Shown here: positions 49,505-61,431 of the stretch, piece after piece
Layout: the number at the start of each line of letters is the position of its first letter
Position numbering within the stretch: the first letter of the stretch is position 1
From: Streptomyces venezuelae
GTDB lineage: Bacteria; Actinomycetota; Actinomycetes; Streptomycetales; Streptomycetaceae
Assembly (NCBI RefSeq): GCF_008642355.1
Contig: NZ_CP029193.1
Location: 124,001-188,000, forward strand
Direction: 5' to 3'
Length of the DNA: 64,000 nt
Translations under genes and position numbers: made by a program
The notes under the pieces: model-generated
Told to the model about the DNA's origin: nothing
Database searches by the model: none
Seen by the model: the letters and a program-made list of their open reading frames with translations, nothing else

Positions 49505-49847
49505 GCACCGGCCGCGGGCGCGTCTCCGAGCGGCGGTGGCGGCTACCCGGAATCCCGGTGACCCAGGCCACTCGGAGGCCTCCACGGCTGTGAAGCCCCT
49601 CATAGGGGCCACGTCACATGCTAAGGACGGTAGTAGGCGCCGTCAGGCCTCAGCCGGGGCCGGGAGCCTCATGGGGCACGGCCTCCGCCAGGGCGTCTTC
49701 GTATCGCGGTAGTACGTCACATCATTGCGCCCGACCCCGGGCGCAGCTAACCCTGGCTGAGTCTTCGGGACGCCCGGGATCGCACATCAGGCACAGTCGC
49801 CTGCCGATCCGGCGCCCATCTCGTCCCCACCCAGGAGTTGCACCCGC
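49505..49847 (+). promoter_or_regulatory. Terminator of the GH16 gene and leader of the transglycosylase gene
   Basis: A compact hairpin, GCCCCT (49595-49600), CAT, AGGGGC (49604-49609), probably ends the GH16 transcript. The next 230 bp contain CCGACCCCGGGCGCAGCTAACCC near 49729-49751, which reminded me of the conserved 3' part of the ydaO c-di-AMP riboswitch (CAGCTAACCC box) known before actinobacterial cell-wall hydrolase genes. I could not trace the full motif. Confidence 0.35.
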
Positions 49848-50333
49848 ATGTCCCTGACGCGCACCGCTCGCACCCGCAAGTTCTCCGTCGCCGGCATCGC
49901 CGCCGCGGGAGCGGCCGCCGCCGCACTGACCCTCGTCCCCTCCCCCGCCCACGCCGCGGAGCCCGCGAAGGCCGCTGCCGCCGCCCCGCAGGCCGCGGGC
50001 GACAAGAAGTACCCCGAGAACCTCGACGGCTGGATCCGCGAGTCCCTCGACATCATGAAGGCCAAGGGCATTCCCGGCTCCTACGAGGGTCTGCACCGCA
50101 ACATCATGCGTGAGTCCTCGGGCAACCCGAACGCGCAGAACGGCTGGGACGTGAACGCCCAGAACGGCACGCCGTCCAAGGGCCTGCTGCAGGTCATCCA
50201 GCCGACCTTCGACGCCTACCACGTCGAGGGCACCCCCAACAGCCTGACCGACCCGGTCGCCAACATCACCGCGGCCGCCAACTACGCCGCCGACAAGTAC
50301 GGCTCCATCGACAACGTCGACTCCGCGTACTGA
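49848..50333 (+). CDS. Secreted lytic transglycosylase (SLT domain)
   Basis: A 161-residue protein with a Sec signal (TRKFSVAGIAAAGAAAAAL, cleavage near AHA) and a compact transglycosylase-like domain. The catalytic Glu is in IMRESSGNPNAQNGWDVNAQ, followed by GLLQVIQPTFDAYHV and NITAAANYAADKYGS. This is the small form common in Streptomyces. It probably remodels peptidoglycan. AGGAG lies 10 bp before the ATG. The next gene, an LCP ligase, is 54 bp downstream on the same strand, so the two may form a cell-wall operon. Confidence 0.92.
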   Translation: MSLTRTARTRKFSVAGIAAAGAAAAALTLVPSPAHAAEPAKAAAAAPQAAGDKKYPENLDGWIRESLDIMKAKGIPGSYEGLHRNIMRESSGNPNAQNGWDVNAQNGTPSKGLLQVIQPTFDAYHVEGTPNSLTDPVANITAAANYAADKYGSIDNVDSAY

Positions 50334-50386
50334 GTCCCGGAACCCCCGAGTTTCCCGGACACCTGATTCGCGAGGAGAGACAGCGC

Positions 50387-51520
50387 ATGCCGCACGAGAG
50401 CCAGAACGAGCACCCGGCACACCCGGCGGACGGCCCCTCGGTGCCCGCCTACGGGCCCGCCCGGGTCCGCGGCTCGCGGCGCAAGCCACGCAAGAAGGCC
50501 CTGCGCTATGTCGCGTGGGGTGCCCTGGGCCTGGTCCTTGCCGGTGGCGGAGGCGTCGCCTACGCCTGGCAGCACCTCGACGGCAACATCCAGGGCACGG
50601 ACGTCGACGCCGCTCTCGGCCACGACAGGCCCGCGGAGCAGCGGGACGGATCGATGAACATCCTCCTGCTCGGCTCGGACTCGCGGGCGGGAACCCACGG
50701 CCGGTACGGCGCCGGTGTGCAGGGGGCCCGTGCCGACACGGCGATGGTCCTGCACGTCGACAAGACCCACCAGAAGGCCTCGGTCGTCAGCATCCCGCGC
50801 GACACGATGGTCGAGCGGCCGCAGTGCGTGACGTCCCACGGCGCCGCGGCGGGCGCCCAGCAGGCCATGTTCAACTCGTCGTACCAGGTGGGAGGGCCCG
50901 CCTGCACGGTGAAGACGGTCGAGCAGATGTCGGGCCTGCGCATGGACCACTACCTCGAAGTCGACTTCAAGGGGTTCCAGAAGCTCATCGACGAGCTCGG
51001 CGGCGTGGACATCACCACTCACAAGGCCATCAAGGACCCCAACAGCGGTCTCTCGCTGACCGCGGGCAAGCACACGCTGAAGGGCGAGGACGCCCTCGCG
51101 CTGGTCCGCACCCGGCACGGCGTGGGCGACGGCAGCGACCTGGGCCGGATCCAGCTCCAGCAGGCTTTCATCAAGGCCCTGATCCACCGCGCCGACACCG
51201 TCGACCCGCTCAGCAACCCCGCCAAGGCCTACGGCCTCGCGGACACCGCGACCAAGACGGTCAGCGCCGACTCCGACCTCGCGTCGGCCGACAAGCTGCT
51301 CGGCCTGGCCAAGGACCTCAAGGGCGTCGGCCCCGACGACACCGACATGGTGACGATGCCGGTGACCTACGACGCACAGGACGCGGGCCGCGTCCTGCCG
51401 CACGACAAGGCCTCGCACCAGGTGTGGAACGCGCTGCGCCACGACAAGGCCATACCGAAGTCCGCAACCGAGCAGTCGGTGGCCGACAGGACGGACTCGC
51501 CGGTCTCGGCAGGCTCCTGA
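50387..51520 (+). CDS. LytR-CpsA-Psr (LCP) family protein
   Basis: A 377-residue membrane-anchored phosphotransferase that attaches polymers (teichoic-acid-like or polysaccharide) to peptidoglycan. A basic cytosolic tail is followed by one transmembrane segment (ALGLVLAGGGGVAYAW). The extracellular LCP domain has MNILLLGSDSRAG, ADTAMVLHVDKTHQKASVVSIPRDTMV (polyprenyl-phosphate Arg/Asp residues), VDFKGFQKLIDELGGVDI and ALALVRTRHG. No C-terminal LytR_C extension. Good ribosome site (GGAGAG). Confidence 0.94.
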   Translation: MPHESQNEHPAHPADGPSVPAYGPARVRGSRRKPRKKALRYVAWGALGLVLAGGGGVAYAWQHLDGNIQGTDVDAALGHDRPAEQRDGSMNILLLGSDSRAGTHGRYGAGVQGARADTAMVLHVDKTHQKASVVSIPRDTMVERPQCVTSHGAAAGAQQAMFNSSYQVGGPACTVKTVEQMSGLRMDHYLEVDFKGFQKLIDELGGVDITTHKAIKDPNSGLSLTAGKHTLKGEDALALVRTRHGVGDGSDLGRIQLQQAFIKALIHRADTVDPLSNPAKAYGLADTATKTVSADSDLASADKLLGLAKDLKGVGPDDTDMVTMPVTYDAQDAGRVLPHDKASHQVWNALRHDKAIPKSATEQSVADRTDSPVSAGS

Positions 51521-51692
51521 ACCACCGGCCTGCACCTCATGTCGAGGGTCGGACTCCACTCGATACGGTCAGCAGACCGGGTTCGACGGAAACCGTGCAT
51601 ATTTTGTGCGCGGTTTCTGTTATCGAGGCGGGCTCAGGGCGTCTCCTCTGTGTCGGAGGAGACAGGCCCCCCACATAGAGAGTGGACACAGC

Positions 51693-53303
51693 GTGAGCAG
51701 CGAACGCCACATCGCGATGATCAGGGCAGCGCAGGACGGGAACCAGCAGGCGCAGGACGCGCTGGTGGCGGAGTATCTGCCGCTGGTCTACAACATCGTC
51801 GGACGGGCCCTGAACGGCCATGCGGACGTCGACGACGTGGTGCAGGAGACCATGCTGCGTGTCCTCGGCGGCCTGGACGGTCTGCGCGGCCCGGAGACCT
51901 TCCGCAGCTGGCTGGTCGCCATCACCATGAACCAGATACGCGGGCACTGGCGGGAGCGCGCCTCGGGCGCGATACCCGCCGGCGGCGGTCTCGCCGACGC
52001 GTACGACGTGGTGGATCCGGGCGCGGACTTCGTCGATCTGACCATCACGCGGCTCGGGCTTTCGGGGCAGCGCAGGGAGACCGCCGAGGCGACGCGCTGG
52101 CTGGACGAGGACGACCGGGCGCTGCTGTCGCTGTGGTGGCTGGAGTCCGCGGGCGAGCTCACGCGGGCGGAGGTCGCCGAGGCGCTCGAGCTGTCCCCGC
52201 AGCACGCGGCGGTACGGGTGCAGCGCATGAAGGCCCAGCTGGAAACCGCGCGCGTGGTCGTACGCGCACTGTCGGCCAACCCGCCGTGCGGGGGGCTCCG
52301 GCAGATCACCGCCGGCTGGGACGGCGTGCCGTCGGCTCTGTGGCGCAAGCGGCTGGCGCGCCACGCCCGGGGCTGCTCCGTCTGTGAGGGCCACTGGTCG
52401 AACCTGGTGCCCGCCGAGGGGCTGCTCGTGGGTCTGGGGCTCGTGCCCGTGGGCGCCGTGCTCGCGGGTCTCGTCCTGCCGCCCGATCTCGTCGAGGTCG
52501 GTTCGGCGTCCGCCGTCTCCGGCACGTCCGGCGACGGTTCGTCCGGTCAGGTCTCCGCTCGGGCGCAGGCCCGCCGTGATCGGGCCAGGCGCCGGCGGCG
52601 TACGACAGGAGTGGCCGCCGCGGTCGTGGCGCTCGGCATCGGAGGCGCCGCCGTGCACCTCCTCACGAGCCCGGACGCGGACGAGAGCACGCCGTCCACC
52701 GCCGCCGCACCCGCCGCACCCGTGACCCCGTCCGCCGCGAAGAGCGCCGCTCCCTCCGCCTCTCCCAAGCGCTCCGCGTCCCCCAGCGCCAAGCCGAAGC
52801 CGAGCAAGACGAAGAAGGAGAAGAAGAAGGCGAAGCCCTCGCCGGACCGTACCTCCGCCGCGCCGAAGCCGAAGCCGAAGCCCGAGGCGCCCGATCCGAA
52901 GCCCGCGCCGCAGCAGCCGAGCGGCACGGCCGAGCAGGTCGTGGCCCTGGTGAACACCGAGCGCGCGAAGGCGGGCTGCGGCCCTGTCCGCTCCAACGGC
53001 AAGCTCGCCACGGCGGCGGCCAAGCACTCCGCCGACATGGCGGCCCGCGACTACTTCGACCACACGAGCCCCGACGGCACGGACCCCGGCGACCGCATCA
53101 CCGCCGCCGGCTACCGCTGGAGCACGTACGGCGAGAACATCGCCCGCGGCCAGCAGAGCCCCGCGGCGGTCATGGACTCCTGGATGAAGAGCCCCGGCCA
53201 CAAGGCCAACATCCTGAACTGCGACTTCAAGGAGCTGGGCGTGGGCATCCACAACGGCTCCGGTGGCCCCTGGTGGACGCAGGCCTTCGGCACGGCTCTC
53301 TGA
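51693..53303 (+). CDS. ECF sigma factor fused through the membrane to a CAP/SCP domain
   Basis: A 536-residue fusion. Cytosolic N-terminus: sigma region 2 (DALVAEYLPLVYNIVGRAL, DVDDVVQETMLRVLGGL, ETFRSWLVAITMNQI) and region 4 (LTRAEVAEALELSPQHAAVRV) to about residue 200. Then an anti-sigma-like HARGCSVCEGHW, a hydrophobic stretch (VGLGLVPVGAVLAGLVLP), a basic segment RRDRARRRRR and a transmembrane helix (GVAAAVVALGIGGAAVHLL). A Lys/Pro/Ser linker leads to a C-terminal CAP domain (VVALVNTERAKAGCGPV, DYFDHTSPDGT, YGENIARGQ, WMKSPGHKANILNCDFKELGVG). The GTG at 51693 is the start that keeps region 2 intact. A surface domain could thus gate a tethered sigma factor. Confidence 0.85.
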   Translation: MSSERHIAMIRAAQDGNQQAQDALVAEYLPLVYNIVGRALNGHADVDDVVQETMLRVLGGLDGLRGPETFRSWLVAITMNQIRGHWRERASGAIPAGGGLADAYDVVDPGADFVDLTITRLGLSGQRRETAEATRWLDEDDRALLSLWWLESAGELTRAEVAEALELSPQHAAVRVQRMKAQLETARVVVRALSANPPCGGLRQITAGWDGVPSALWRKRLARHARGCSVCEGHWSNLVPAEGLLVGLGLVPVGAVLAGLVLPPDLVEVGSASAVSGTSGDGSSGQVSARAQARRDRARRRRRTTGVAAAVVALGIGGAAVHLLTSPDADESTPSTAAAPAAPVTPSAAKSAAPSASPKRSASPSAKPKPSKTKKEKKKAKPSPDRTSAAPKPKPKPEAPDPKPAPQQPSGTAEQVVALVNTERAKAGCGPVRSNGKLATAAAKHSADMAARDYFDHTSPDGTDPGDRITAAGYRWSTYGENIARGQQSPAAVMDSWMKSPGHKANILNCDFKELGVGIHNGSGGPWWTQAFGTAL

Positions 53304-53484
53304 CCGCGGGGGCAGCGGCACGGCGGCACGGCACCGGTGATTTCACCGATGTCCGTGCACCGTCATCAGCGCCACGGTGGGGACCGCCAACGAAACGGCG
53401 GGCCCCACCAGGGCGTTCCCCTCTCCGCGCATGCCGCACCGCATGCCGCCCGGGTGGTTCCCGCCACGACCGAGAGGACCCCCC

Positions 53485-54381
53485 GTGCAGCTGCACGTCT
53501 TCTCCCGCCCCGTGGTGCGGGCCTGTCTCGCCGCGACGGTCGCCACCGCGGGACTCCTCGGCACCGGCCTCGCGCCGGGAGCCCACGCCGCCGCGGACAA
53601 CCCGTACGAGCGCGGCCCCGACCCGACCGTCTCCAGCATCGAGGCGCCGCGCGGCTCCTACGCCGTCTCGCAGACCAGCGTCTCCTCGCTGGGGGTGTCC
53701 GGGTTCGGCGGCGGCACCATCTACTACCCGACGTCGACCGCCGACGGCACGTTCGGCGCGGTGGTCATCTCGCCGGGCTTCACCGCCTACCAGTCGAGCA
53801 TCGCGTGGCTCGGTCCGCGGCTCGCCTCGCAGGGTTTCGTGGTCTTCACGATCGACACGCTCACCACCCTCGACCAGCCCGCCAGCCGGGGACGTCAGCT
53901 CCTGTCCGCTCTGGACTACTTGACCAAGTCGAGCTCGGTGCGCGGCCGGGTCGACGCGTCCCGGCTCGGTGTGATGGGCCACTCGATGGGCGGCGGCGGC
54001 ACGCTGGAGGCGGCCAAGAGCCGTACGTCGCTCAAGGCGGCGATCCCGCTGACCGGCTGGAACCTCGACACGACCTGGCCGGAGCTGCGGACACCGACGC
54101 TGGTCGTGGGCGCGGACGGGGACACCGTGGCGCCGGTCTCCAGTCACTCCGAGCCGTTCTACGAGTCGCTGCCGGGCTCTCTGGACAAGGCGTATCTGGA
54201 GCTCAACAACGCGAGTCACTTCACGCCGAACACGTCCGACACGACGATCGCGAAGTACAGCATTTCCTGGCTGAAGCGGTTCATCGACAGTGACACCCGC
54301 TACGAGCAGTTCCTCTGTCCGCTGCCGAGGCCGAGCCTCACGATCGAGGAGTACCGCGGCAACTGCCCGCACACGTCTTGA
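53485..54381 (+). CDS. Secreted cutinase/polyester hydrolase (PET-hydrolase family)
   Basis: A 298-residue enzyme close in sequence pattern to Thermobifida cutinases: [12 protein letters not shown] after the signal, [45 protein letters not shown] and [13 protein letters not shown]. Catalytic triad: Ser in GHSMGGGG (about 167), Asp in GADGDTVAP (about 213), His in NNASHFTPN (about 245). A C-terminal disulfide pair is in QFLCP and RGNCP. Signal peptide with cleavage after GAHA. GAGAGG is 7 bp before the GTG. Expected to hydrolyse cutin and aliphatic or aromatic polyesters. Confidence 0.93.
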   Translation: MQLHVFSRPVVRACLAATVATAGLLGTGLAPGAHAAADNPYERGPDPTVSSIEAPRGSYAVSQTSVSSLGVSGFGGGTIYYPTSTADGTFGAVVISPGFTAYQSSIAWLGPRLASQGFVVFTIDTLTTLDQPASRGRQLLSALDYLTKSSSVRGRVDASRLGVMGHSMGGGGTLEAAKSRTSLKAAIPLTGWNLDTTWPELRTPTLVVGADGDTVAPVSSHSEPFYESLPGSLDKAYLELNNASHFTPNTSDTTIAKYSISWLKRFIDSDTRYEQFLCPLPRPSLTIEEYRGNCPHTS

Positions 54382-54411
54382 CGCTCCTCCCCCGGTCCCC
54401 CGTGGGATTAC

Positions 54412-54445
54412 GACGACCGCCGTCCGGTGCCGGGCGGCGGTCGTC
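54412..54445. terminator. Hairpin after the cutinase gene
   Basis: Stem GACGACCGCC (54412-54421) pairs with GGCGGTCGTC (54436-54445); the loop contains CCGG-TG-CCGG. There is no T-run, as is common for Streptomyces terminators. It lies 31 bp after the stop codon. Confidence 0.55.
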
Positions 54446-54556
54446 CCGCGCCGGTACGCGGGCGTCCTGTGCCCGTGCACAGAGACGTTTGGTGGCGTGC
54501 CCAGAGCTGTGGACGCAGGCCTTCCGGACCGTGTTACGCGACAGTAACGTGCCGGC

Positions 54557-57475
54557 GTGACCCTTCAGAAGCCGCCCGAACTGTTCGGCCGCCGCGAGGC
54601 GATCGCCGCCGTGGAGTCCCTGGTGGGACGCGTGCGGGACGGTCACGGCGGGGCGCTCGTACTGACCGCGCCGCCCGGCCTCGGGCGTACCGCGCTGGTG
54701 GAGTACGCGCGGGGGATCTGCGGCACGGTCCCGTCGGTGCAGGCGGCCGTGCCGGCCCGGCTCGCCGTGTACGGGGAGGACGGACCGCGGCTGGTCTGTG
54801 CCGACGATGTGCACCGCTGGGACGCGGCATCCCGATCGGCTCTCGCGGCGGACCTCCGCCGAATGCCCGGCCCGGCCCCCGTGGCCGTACTGCTGACCGT
54901 CGCGGAGCACCGTGTCGGCGCGGACGAGTTCGCGGGGCTGGCGACGCTTCGGCTGGGGCCGCTCGACGACGGCGCGGCGGCCTCGCTCCTCGACCGGCTC
55001 ACCCTGGGCACCGCCGACCCGGTCGTCGGCGCCTGGCTGGTCCGTGAGGCGGCGGGGAACCCGCGCCTGCTCGGCGCGCTCGTCGCCGCCCTCACCCCCG
55101 GCCAGCTGACCGGCCGCACCCCGCTGCCCGACCCCCTGCCCGGCGGCGAAGACCTCCTCGCCGACCACGCACTCCGCGTCGACGAGCTGCCCGGCCCGGC
55201 GCGCGCCCTGCTGCTCCTCGCCGCGGCGGCCGCGGAGCACGAGCCCGACGGTGCGGGCGCGGACCTCGCGCTGGTCCTGCGCGCGGGCGGAGACCCCGCG
55301 GGACTTGCTCCCGCCGAAGCCTCGGGAGTCGCCGTCGCGGTGGGCGGACGGCTGCACTTCACCCACCCGTTGCTGCGCCGGGCGGTGCTCCGGCGTGCCG
55401 CGCCCGACCGCCGCAGAGCGGGCCACATCCGCCTCGCCCAGGCCTGCCGCGAGCGTCTCCCCCGCCTGATGCAGCTCGCCTGCGCGGCGGACGACCACGA
55501 CGCGCGGCTCGCCGCGTCCCTTGCCGCCGCGGCGGCGACGCACCGGCCCCACGCCGAACGTTCCGCCGCCCTGGCCCGCGCCGCGGCGCTCACCGCCGAC
55601 ACGGGGGCGCGCACCGACCGGCTCGCCGACGCGGCGGAGGCGGCCCGCCTCGCCGGGGACCCGGTACGGGCACGCGCGCTGCTGGCGCGGGCCGGTGCCG
55701 CCCCCGCACACGGCGGCGTCCACCGCGTGCGCGGCCTGCTCACCCTCGCCGACGGCCCGGCCGACGACGCCAGGGAGTCCCTGCTCACCGCGGCGGCGCT
55801 CCTCCCACCCGCACGGGCCCGCCGCGCCCTCATCGGCGCGGCGGAGGCCGCGTGGGCGATGGGCGACGCGGCGGCGTACCGAGAGGCGATGACGCGCATA
55901 CCGCCCTGCGACGACGACCCGATGCTGGAGGCGTACCGAGCAGGAATGTGCGCAGTCCTCGCAGGCCGCACCCCAGAGGGCCACGCGCTGCTGCGCCGCT
56001 GCGTGGACGGCTTGCGCGGGGCGGAGCAGGGCGAGGAGGGCGGCGGAGCGGGTGTGCCCGGCGGGTTGTCGCGCGCCGGGGTGGCCGAGCCTGACGGGGC
56101 CGCCCGGACGGGAGAGGCGCACCGGGCGGGTGCGCCAGAGGCGCTCTCCCTCGCAGGGGCGCACAGCGCCGACGGGGCCGACCGGCCGGAAGAAGCCCGC
56201 CGCACAGACACATCCGATGGGCTACCGCGCCCCGAAGCGACCGCCCTTACCGCAGCCGGGCAGGCAGGACAGGTTCGCAGGACCGACGTCCTCGACAGAC
56301 CACTGCGCGCCGAAGCGGCCGGACTCGACGGCACCGCCCGGGCGGAGGAAGCCCGCGGGGCGAGCGTGCCCGGGGGGCTGTTGCGGGCGGGGGTTGCCGC
56401 TCTCGTGGTCGGGGAGGTCGAGGTCGCCTGTGAGGCCGGGGCACGGGCGCTTGCGGCTGTGCGGGCCTATGGGCCCGAGGTTCTGTTGCCGCGTGCGCTG
56501 GAACACCTGGCCTATGGGGAGTTGCGCGCGGGACGTCACACCAGTGCCCGCGCGCACGCCCTCGAAGGGCTCGGGGCGGCGCGGCGGATCGGGCAGCCCA
56601 ACGTCGCCGTGTCGCTGCACGCCGTCCTCGCGCTCGCCGCGTCCGTGGAAGGGGACGCGGACGCCTGCGCCGCCCACGCGGCTGCCGCGGCGGCGGGCGC
56701 GGGGCCGCGCGGACTCGCGCAGGCCGCCACGCTCGCCGTCTGGGCCGTCGCCCGTACGGAGCTGGCAGCCGGACGCCCCGCCGACGCGGCGGCGCGGCTC
56801 GCCCCGCTGGTCGCCCCCGGGCCGCGGTGCGGTCACTTCGCCGTGCGCATGCTGGCCGTCCCCTGTTTCGTGGAGGCGGCCGTGCAGGTGGGGCGCGTGG
56901 CGGAGGCTCGGCGGGCCACCGCGGAGTTCACCCATTGGGCCGGGGCGACCGCCGACGGGCTGGCGTCGGCTCAACTCGCGCGCTGCCGCGCCCTGTTGGC
57001 CCCGCCCCACCAGACAGCCGCAGCGTATGCGAGCGCGGTCGCCGAGCATGACCGTCTGCCGGGCGAGTTCGAGCGCGGCCGTACGCAGCTCCTGTACGGG
57101 CAGTGGCTGCGGCGCCGTCGCCGTACCCGCGAGGCGCGCGGGCCGCTGCGTGACGCGCTGGTCTCCTTCGAGCGGTGCGGGGCACGGGCCTGGGCGGAGC
57201 GCAGCCGTGCCGAGCTGCGTGCGGCGGGCGAGGCGGTCGCCGGTGAGCCGAGCCCCGGTCCGCTGGCGACGCTGACCCCGCAGCAGCAGCGCATCGCCCG
57301 GCACGTCGCGGAGGGCGCCACCAACCGGGAGGTGGCGGTGCGTCTCTCGGTGAGCCACCGCACCGTCGACCATCACCTGCGGAACGTGTTCGCGGCGCTC
57401 GGCGTACGGTCCCGCGTGGAGCTGTCGCGGCTGCTCGCCAGGGAGGGCGGCAGCGGCGTCGTCACCGTCGGATGA
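54557..57475 (+). CDS. Large ATP-binding LuxR-family (LAL-type) transcriptional regulator
   Basis: A 972-residue protein. N-terminal AAA/NTPase: LFGRREAIAAVESLV, Walker A APPGLGRTALV (about 38-48), RLVCADDVHRWD. A long helical TPR-like middle follows, then a C-terminal LuxR HTH (TPQQQRIARHVAEGATNREVAVRL, SHRTVDHHLRNVFAALGV). Between about residues 490 and 620 there is an insertion of Ala/Gly/Arg/Glu-rich near-repeats (GVPGGLSRAGVAE, GASVPGGLLRAGVAA and relatives) that looks like repeat expansion. The GTG start has no clear ribosome site. Targets unknown. Confidence 0.9.
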   Translation: MTLQKPPELFGRREAIAAVESLVGRVRDGHGGALVLTAPPGLGRTALVEYARGICGTVPSVQAAVPARLAVYGEDGPRLVCADDVHRWDAASRSALAADLRRMPGPAPVAVLLTVAEHRVGADEFAGLATLRLGPLDDGAAASLLDRLTLGTADPVVGAWLVREAAGNPRLLGALVAALTPGQLTGRTPLPDPLPGGEDLLADHALRVDELPGPARALLLLAAAAAEHEPDGAGADLALVLRAGGDPAGLAPAEASGVAVAVGGRLHFTHPLLRRAVLRRAAPDRRRAGHIRLAQACRERLPRLMQLACAADDHDARLAASLAAAAATHRPHAERSAALARAAALTADTGARTDRLADAAEAARLAGDPVRARALLARAGAAPAHGGVHRVRGLLTLADGPADDARESLLTAAALLPPARARRALIGAAEAAWAMGDAAAYREAMTRIPPCDDDPMLEAYRAGMCAVLAGRTPEGHALLRRCVDGLRGAEQGEEGGGAGVPGGLSRAGVAEPDGAARTGEAHRAGAPEALSLAGAHSADGADRPEEARRTDTSDGLPRPEATALTAAGQAGQVRRTDVLDRPLRAEAAGLDGTARAEEARGASVPGGLLRAGVAALVVGEVEVACEAGARALAAVRAYGPEVLLPRALEHLAYGELRAGRHTSARAHALEGLGAARRIGQPNVAVSLHAVLALAASVEGDADACAAHAAAAAAGAGPRGLAQAATLAVWAVARTELAAGRPADAAARLAPLVAPGPRCGHFAVRMLAVPCFVEAAVQVGRVAEARRATAEFTHWAGATADGLASAQLARCRALLAPPHQTAAAYASAVAEHDRLPGEFERGRTQLLYGQWLRRRRRTREARGPLRDALVSFERCGARAWAERSRAELRAAGEAVAGEPSPGPLATLTPQQQRIARHVAEGATNREVAVRLSVSHRTVDHHLRNVFAALGVRSRVELSRLLAREGGSGVVTVG

Positions 57476-57600
57476 GGCCGAGCCGGATGCCGGTGGCGAC
57501 GGCGGACGTGCGGAAATCGACGTCGAGCTCGGCGTGGACGCGGGCCAGGTGCGACTCGACGGTGCCTTCGGTGAGGCGGAAGGCGGGCTCCGATGGCCTG
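57462..57600 (-). pseudogene. Remnant of a LuxR-type HTH domain
   Basis: The minus-strand frame ending at 57462 reads RLTEGTVESHLARVHAELDV then RTSAVATGIRLGLIRR, the last two helices and C-terminus of a LuxR/NarL response-regulator HTH. Upstream the frame turns into Arg/Pro-rich non-homologous sequence belonging to the antisense of the next gene. It overlaps the end of the large LuxR gene by 14 bp. It is the tail of a deleted regulator. Confidence 0.65.
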
Positions 57601-57718
57601 GTTGTCCGCGACGGATGCCTGTCCCTGCCTGGATTTGTCACACGGGTGGCTAGTCCTCCACGCGTCCCTGCCCGACGGTTATCTCCCCGACGGAGTGGAC
57701 CGAGTGGAGGGACCAGCG

Positions 57719-58888
57719 GTGAGGCGAAGACGATTTGTGGCGGGAACGATCGGCACGGTCTCCGGGATCGCTCTCGGCGCGGGCACAGCCCGAGCCGGCA
57801 CGGAGGCACCCCGGTCCGGCACGGAGGCACCCCGGTCGCGGGGCGCTCGGAACGTACAGGACTGGCGGGCCGTCCCGGCACCAGGCAGCGTCCCCGCCGC
57901 GCAGCTGCGCCGTATATCCGCCGCCGGGGCCGGGCTCGCCTGGGCTGTCGGCGAGGAAGGGCTCGCCGGGCCCTCGCGCGGTCGGGCACTGGCCATGGTG
58001 TGGAACGGCAGCGCCTGGTCGAAGACCGATCTGTCGCATCTGGACTACAGCGGGCGGCTGAGTGATGTCGCGGGCGTCTGCGCCACCGCCGCGTGGAGCG
58101 TCGGCCTGCCCGCGGGTGACGCGAGTCCGCTGCTGCGCTGGGACGGGGCGACCTGGCGCCAGGCGTCCTTCCCCGGGCGGGGTGAGGCCGGTGTCAGGCT
58201 CGAGTCGGTGGCGGTCGGTCCCGACCGGCGGGTGTGGATCTGCGGCACTCGGGGCGGCGCCGCCCGGCTGCTGCTCGGCGACGGCAAGCGCTGGACCTGG
58301 CTCGATCCGCTGCCGGTCGCGAGCGCCAACCTGTACCGGATCGTCCTGCGCACGCCGGACGAGGTCTGGGTCAGCGGCGACCAGGCGTCCGGCGGCGGCT
58401 GGTCGGGCCTCGTGGCCCGGTGGAACGGCGCATGGACCGTCCTGCCGCCGATCGCGGGCGCCCGGCTGGGCATCGGCGACGTGCACGCGGCCGCCGCGGA
58501 CGACGTATGGGCCGTCGGCACGGAGGCCGGTGTCGGCGGGCCACCGGGACGCCCCGGCAACCCCGTCCTCGCGCACTGGGACGGCACGGCGTGGACCCGG
58601 GTCGAGCCGGGCTTCACCATCGGGTCGCTGTCCGGGATCGCGGGTGACGCACACGGCCGTGCCGCCTGGATATCGGGGTGGAACTACCAGGACCAGAGCC
58701 GCAGTACGTATCTGCGCCGGGACGGCGACGGCTGGACCGTCGTCCGGGGCCCGGCGGGCGGGGCGACGGCTCCGTACCTGAACGACGTGACCGCCGTGCC
58801 CGGCACGGGCGGATTCTGGTCGGCGGGCATGACGAGCCCGGTGCCGGCCCCGCCGACGGAGGCGTACACGGAACGACTCGACGGCTGA
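57719..58888 (+). CDS. Exported beta-propeller-like protein of unknown function
   Basis: A 389-residue protein beginning at a GTG with GGAGGG 7 bp upstream. A twin-arginine-like signal (RRRRFVAGTIGTVSGIALG, cleavage near TARA) is followed by a tandem APRSGTE pair. The body has repeated blade-like strands (VWNGSAWSKTDL, RWDGATWRQASF, RWNGAWTVLPPI, HWDGTAWTRVEP, RRDGDGWTVVRG) spaced 50-70 residues, as in six- or seven-bladed propellers. No catalytic motif seen; perhaps binding or scaffolding at the cell surface. Confidence 0.75.
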   Translation: MRRRRFVAGTIGTVSGIALGAGTARAGTEAPRSGTEAPRSRGARNVQDWRAVPAPGSVPAAQLRRISAAGAGLAWAVGEEGLAGPSRGRALAMVWNGSAWSKTDLSHLDYSGRLSDVAGVCATAAWSVGLPAGDASPLLRWDGATWRQASFPGRGEAGVRLESVAVGPDRRVWICGTRGGAARLLLGDGKRWTWLDPLPVASANLYRIVLRTPDEVWVSGDQASGGGWSGLVARWNGAWTVLPPIAGARLGIGDVHAAAADDVWAVGTEAGVGGPPGRPGNPVLAHWDGTAWTRVEPGFTIGSLSGIAGDAHGRAAWISGWNYQDQSRSTYLRRDGDGWTVVRGPAGGATAPYLNDVTAVPGTGGFWSAGMTSPVPAPPTEAYTERLDG

Positions 58889-61334
<2,446 letters not shown>

Positions 61335-61431
61335 GGCCGGAAATCGCTCAACTCCCGCGCCACGAGCAACCTTTGCCCCACGCCACCCGGTCCCCCACCC
61401 TCGACGCACCCGTCGATCGAAGGGACAGCAC

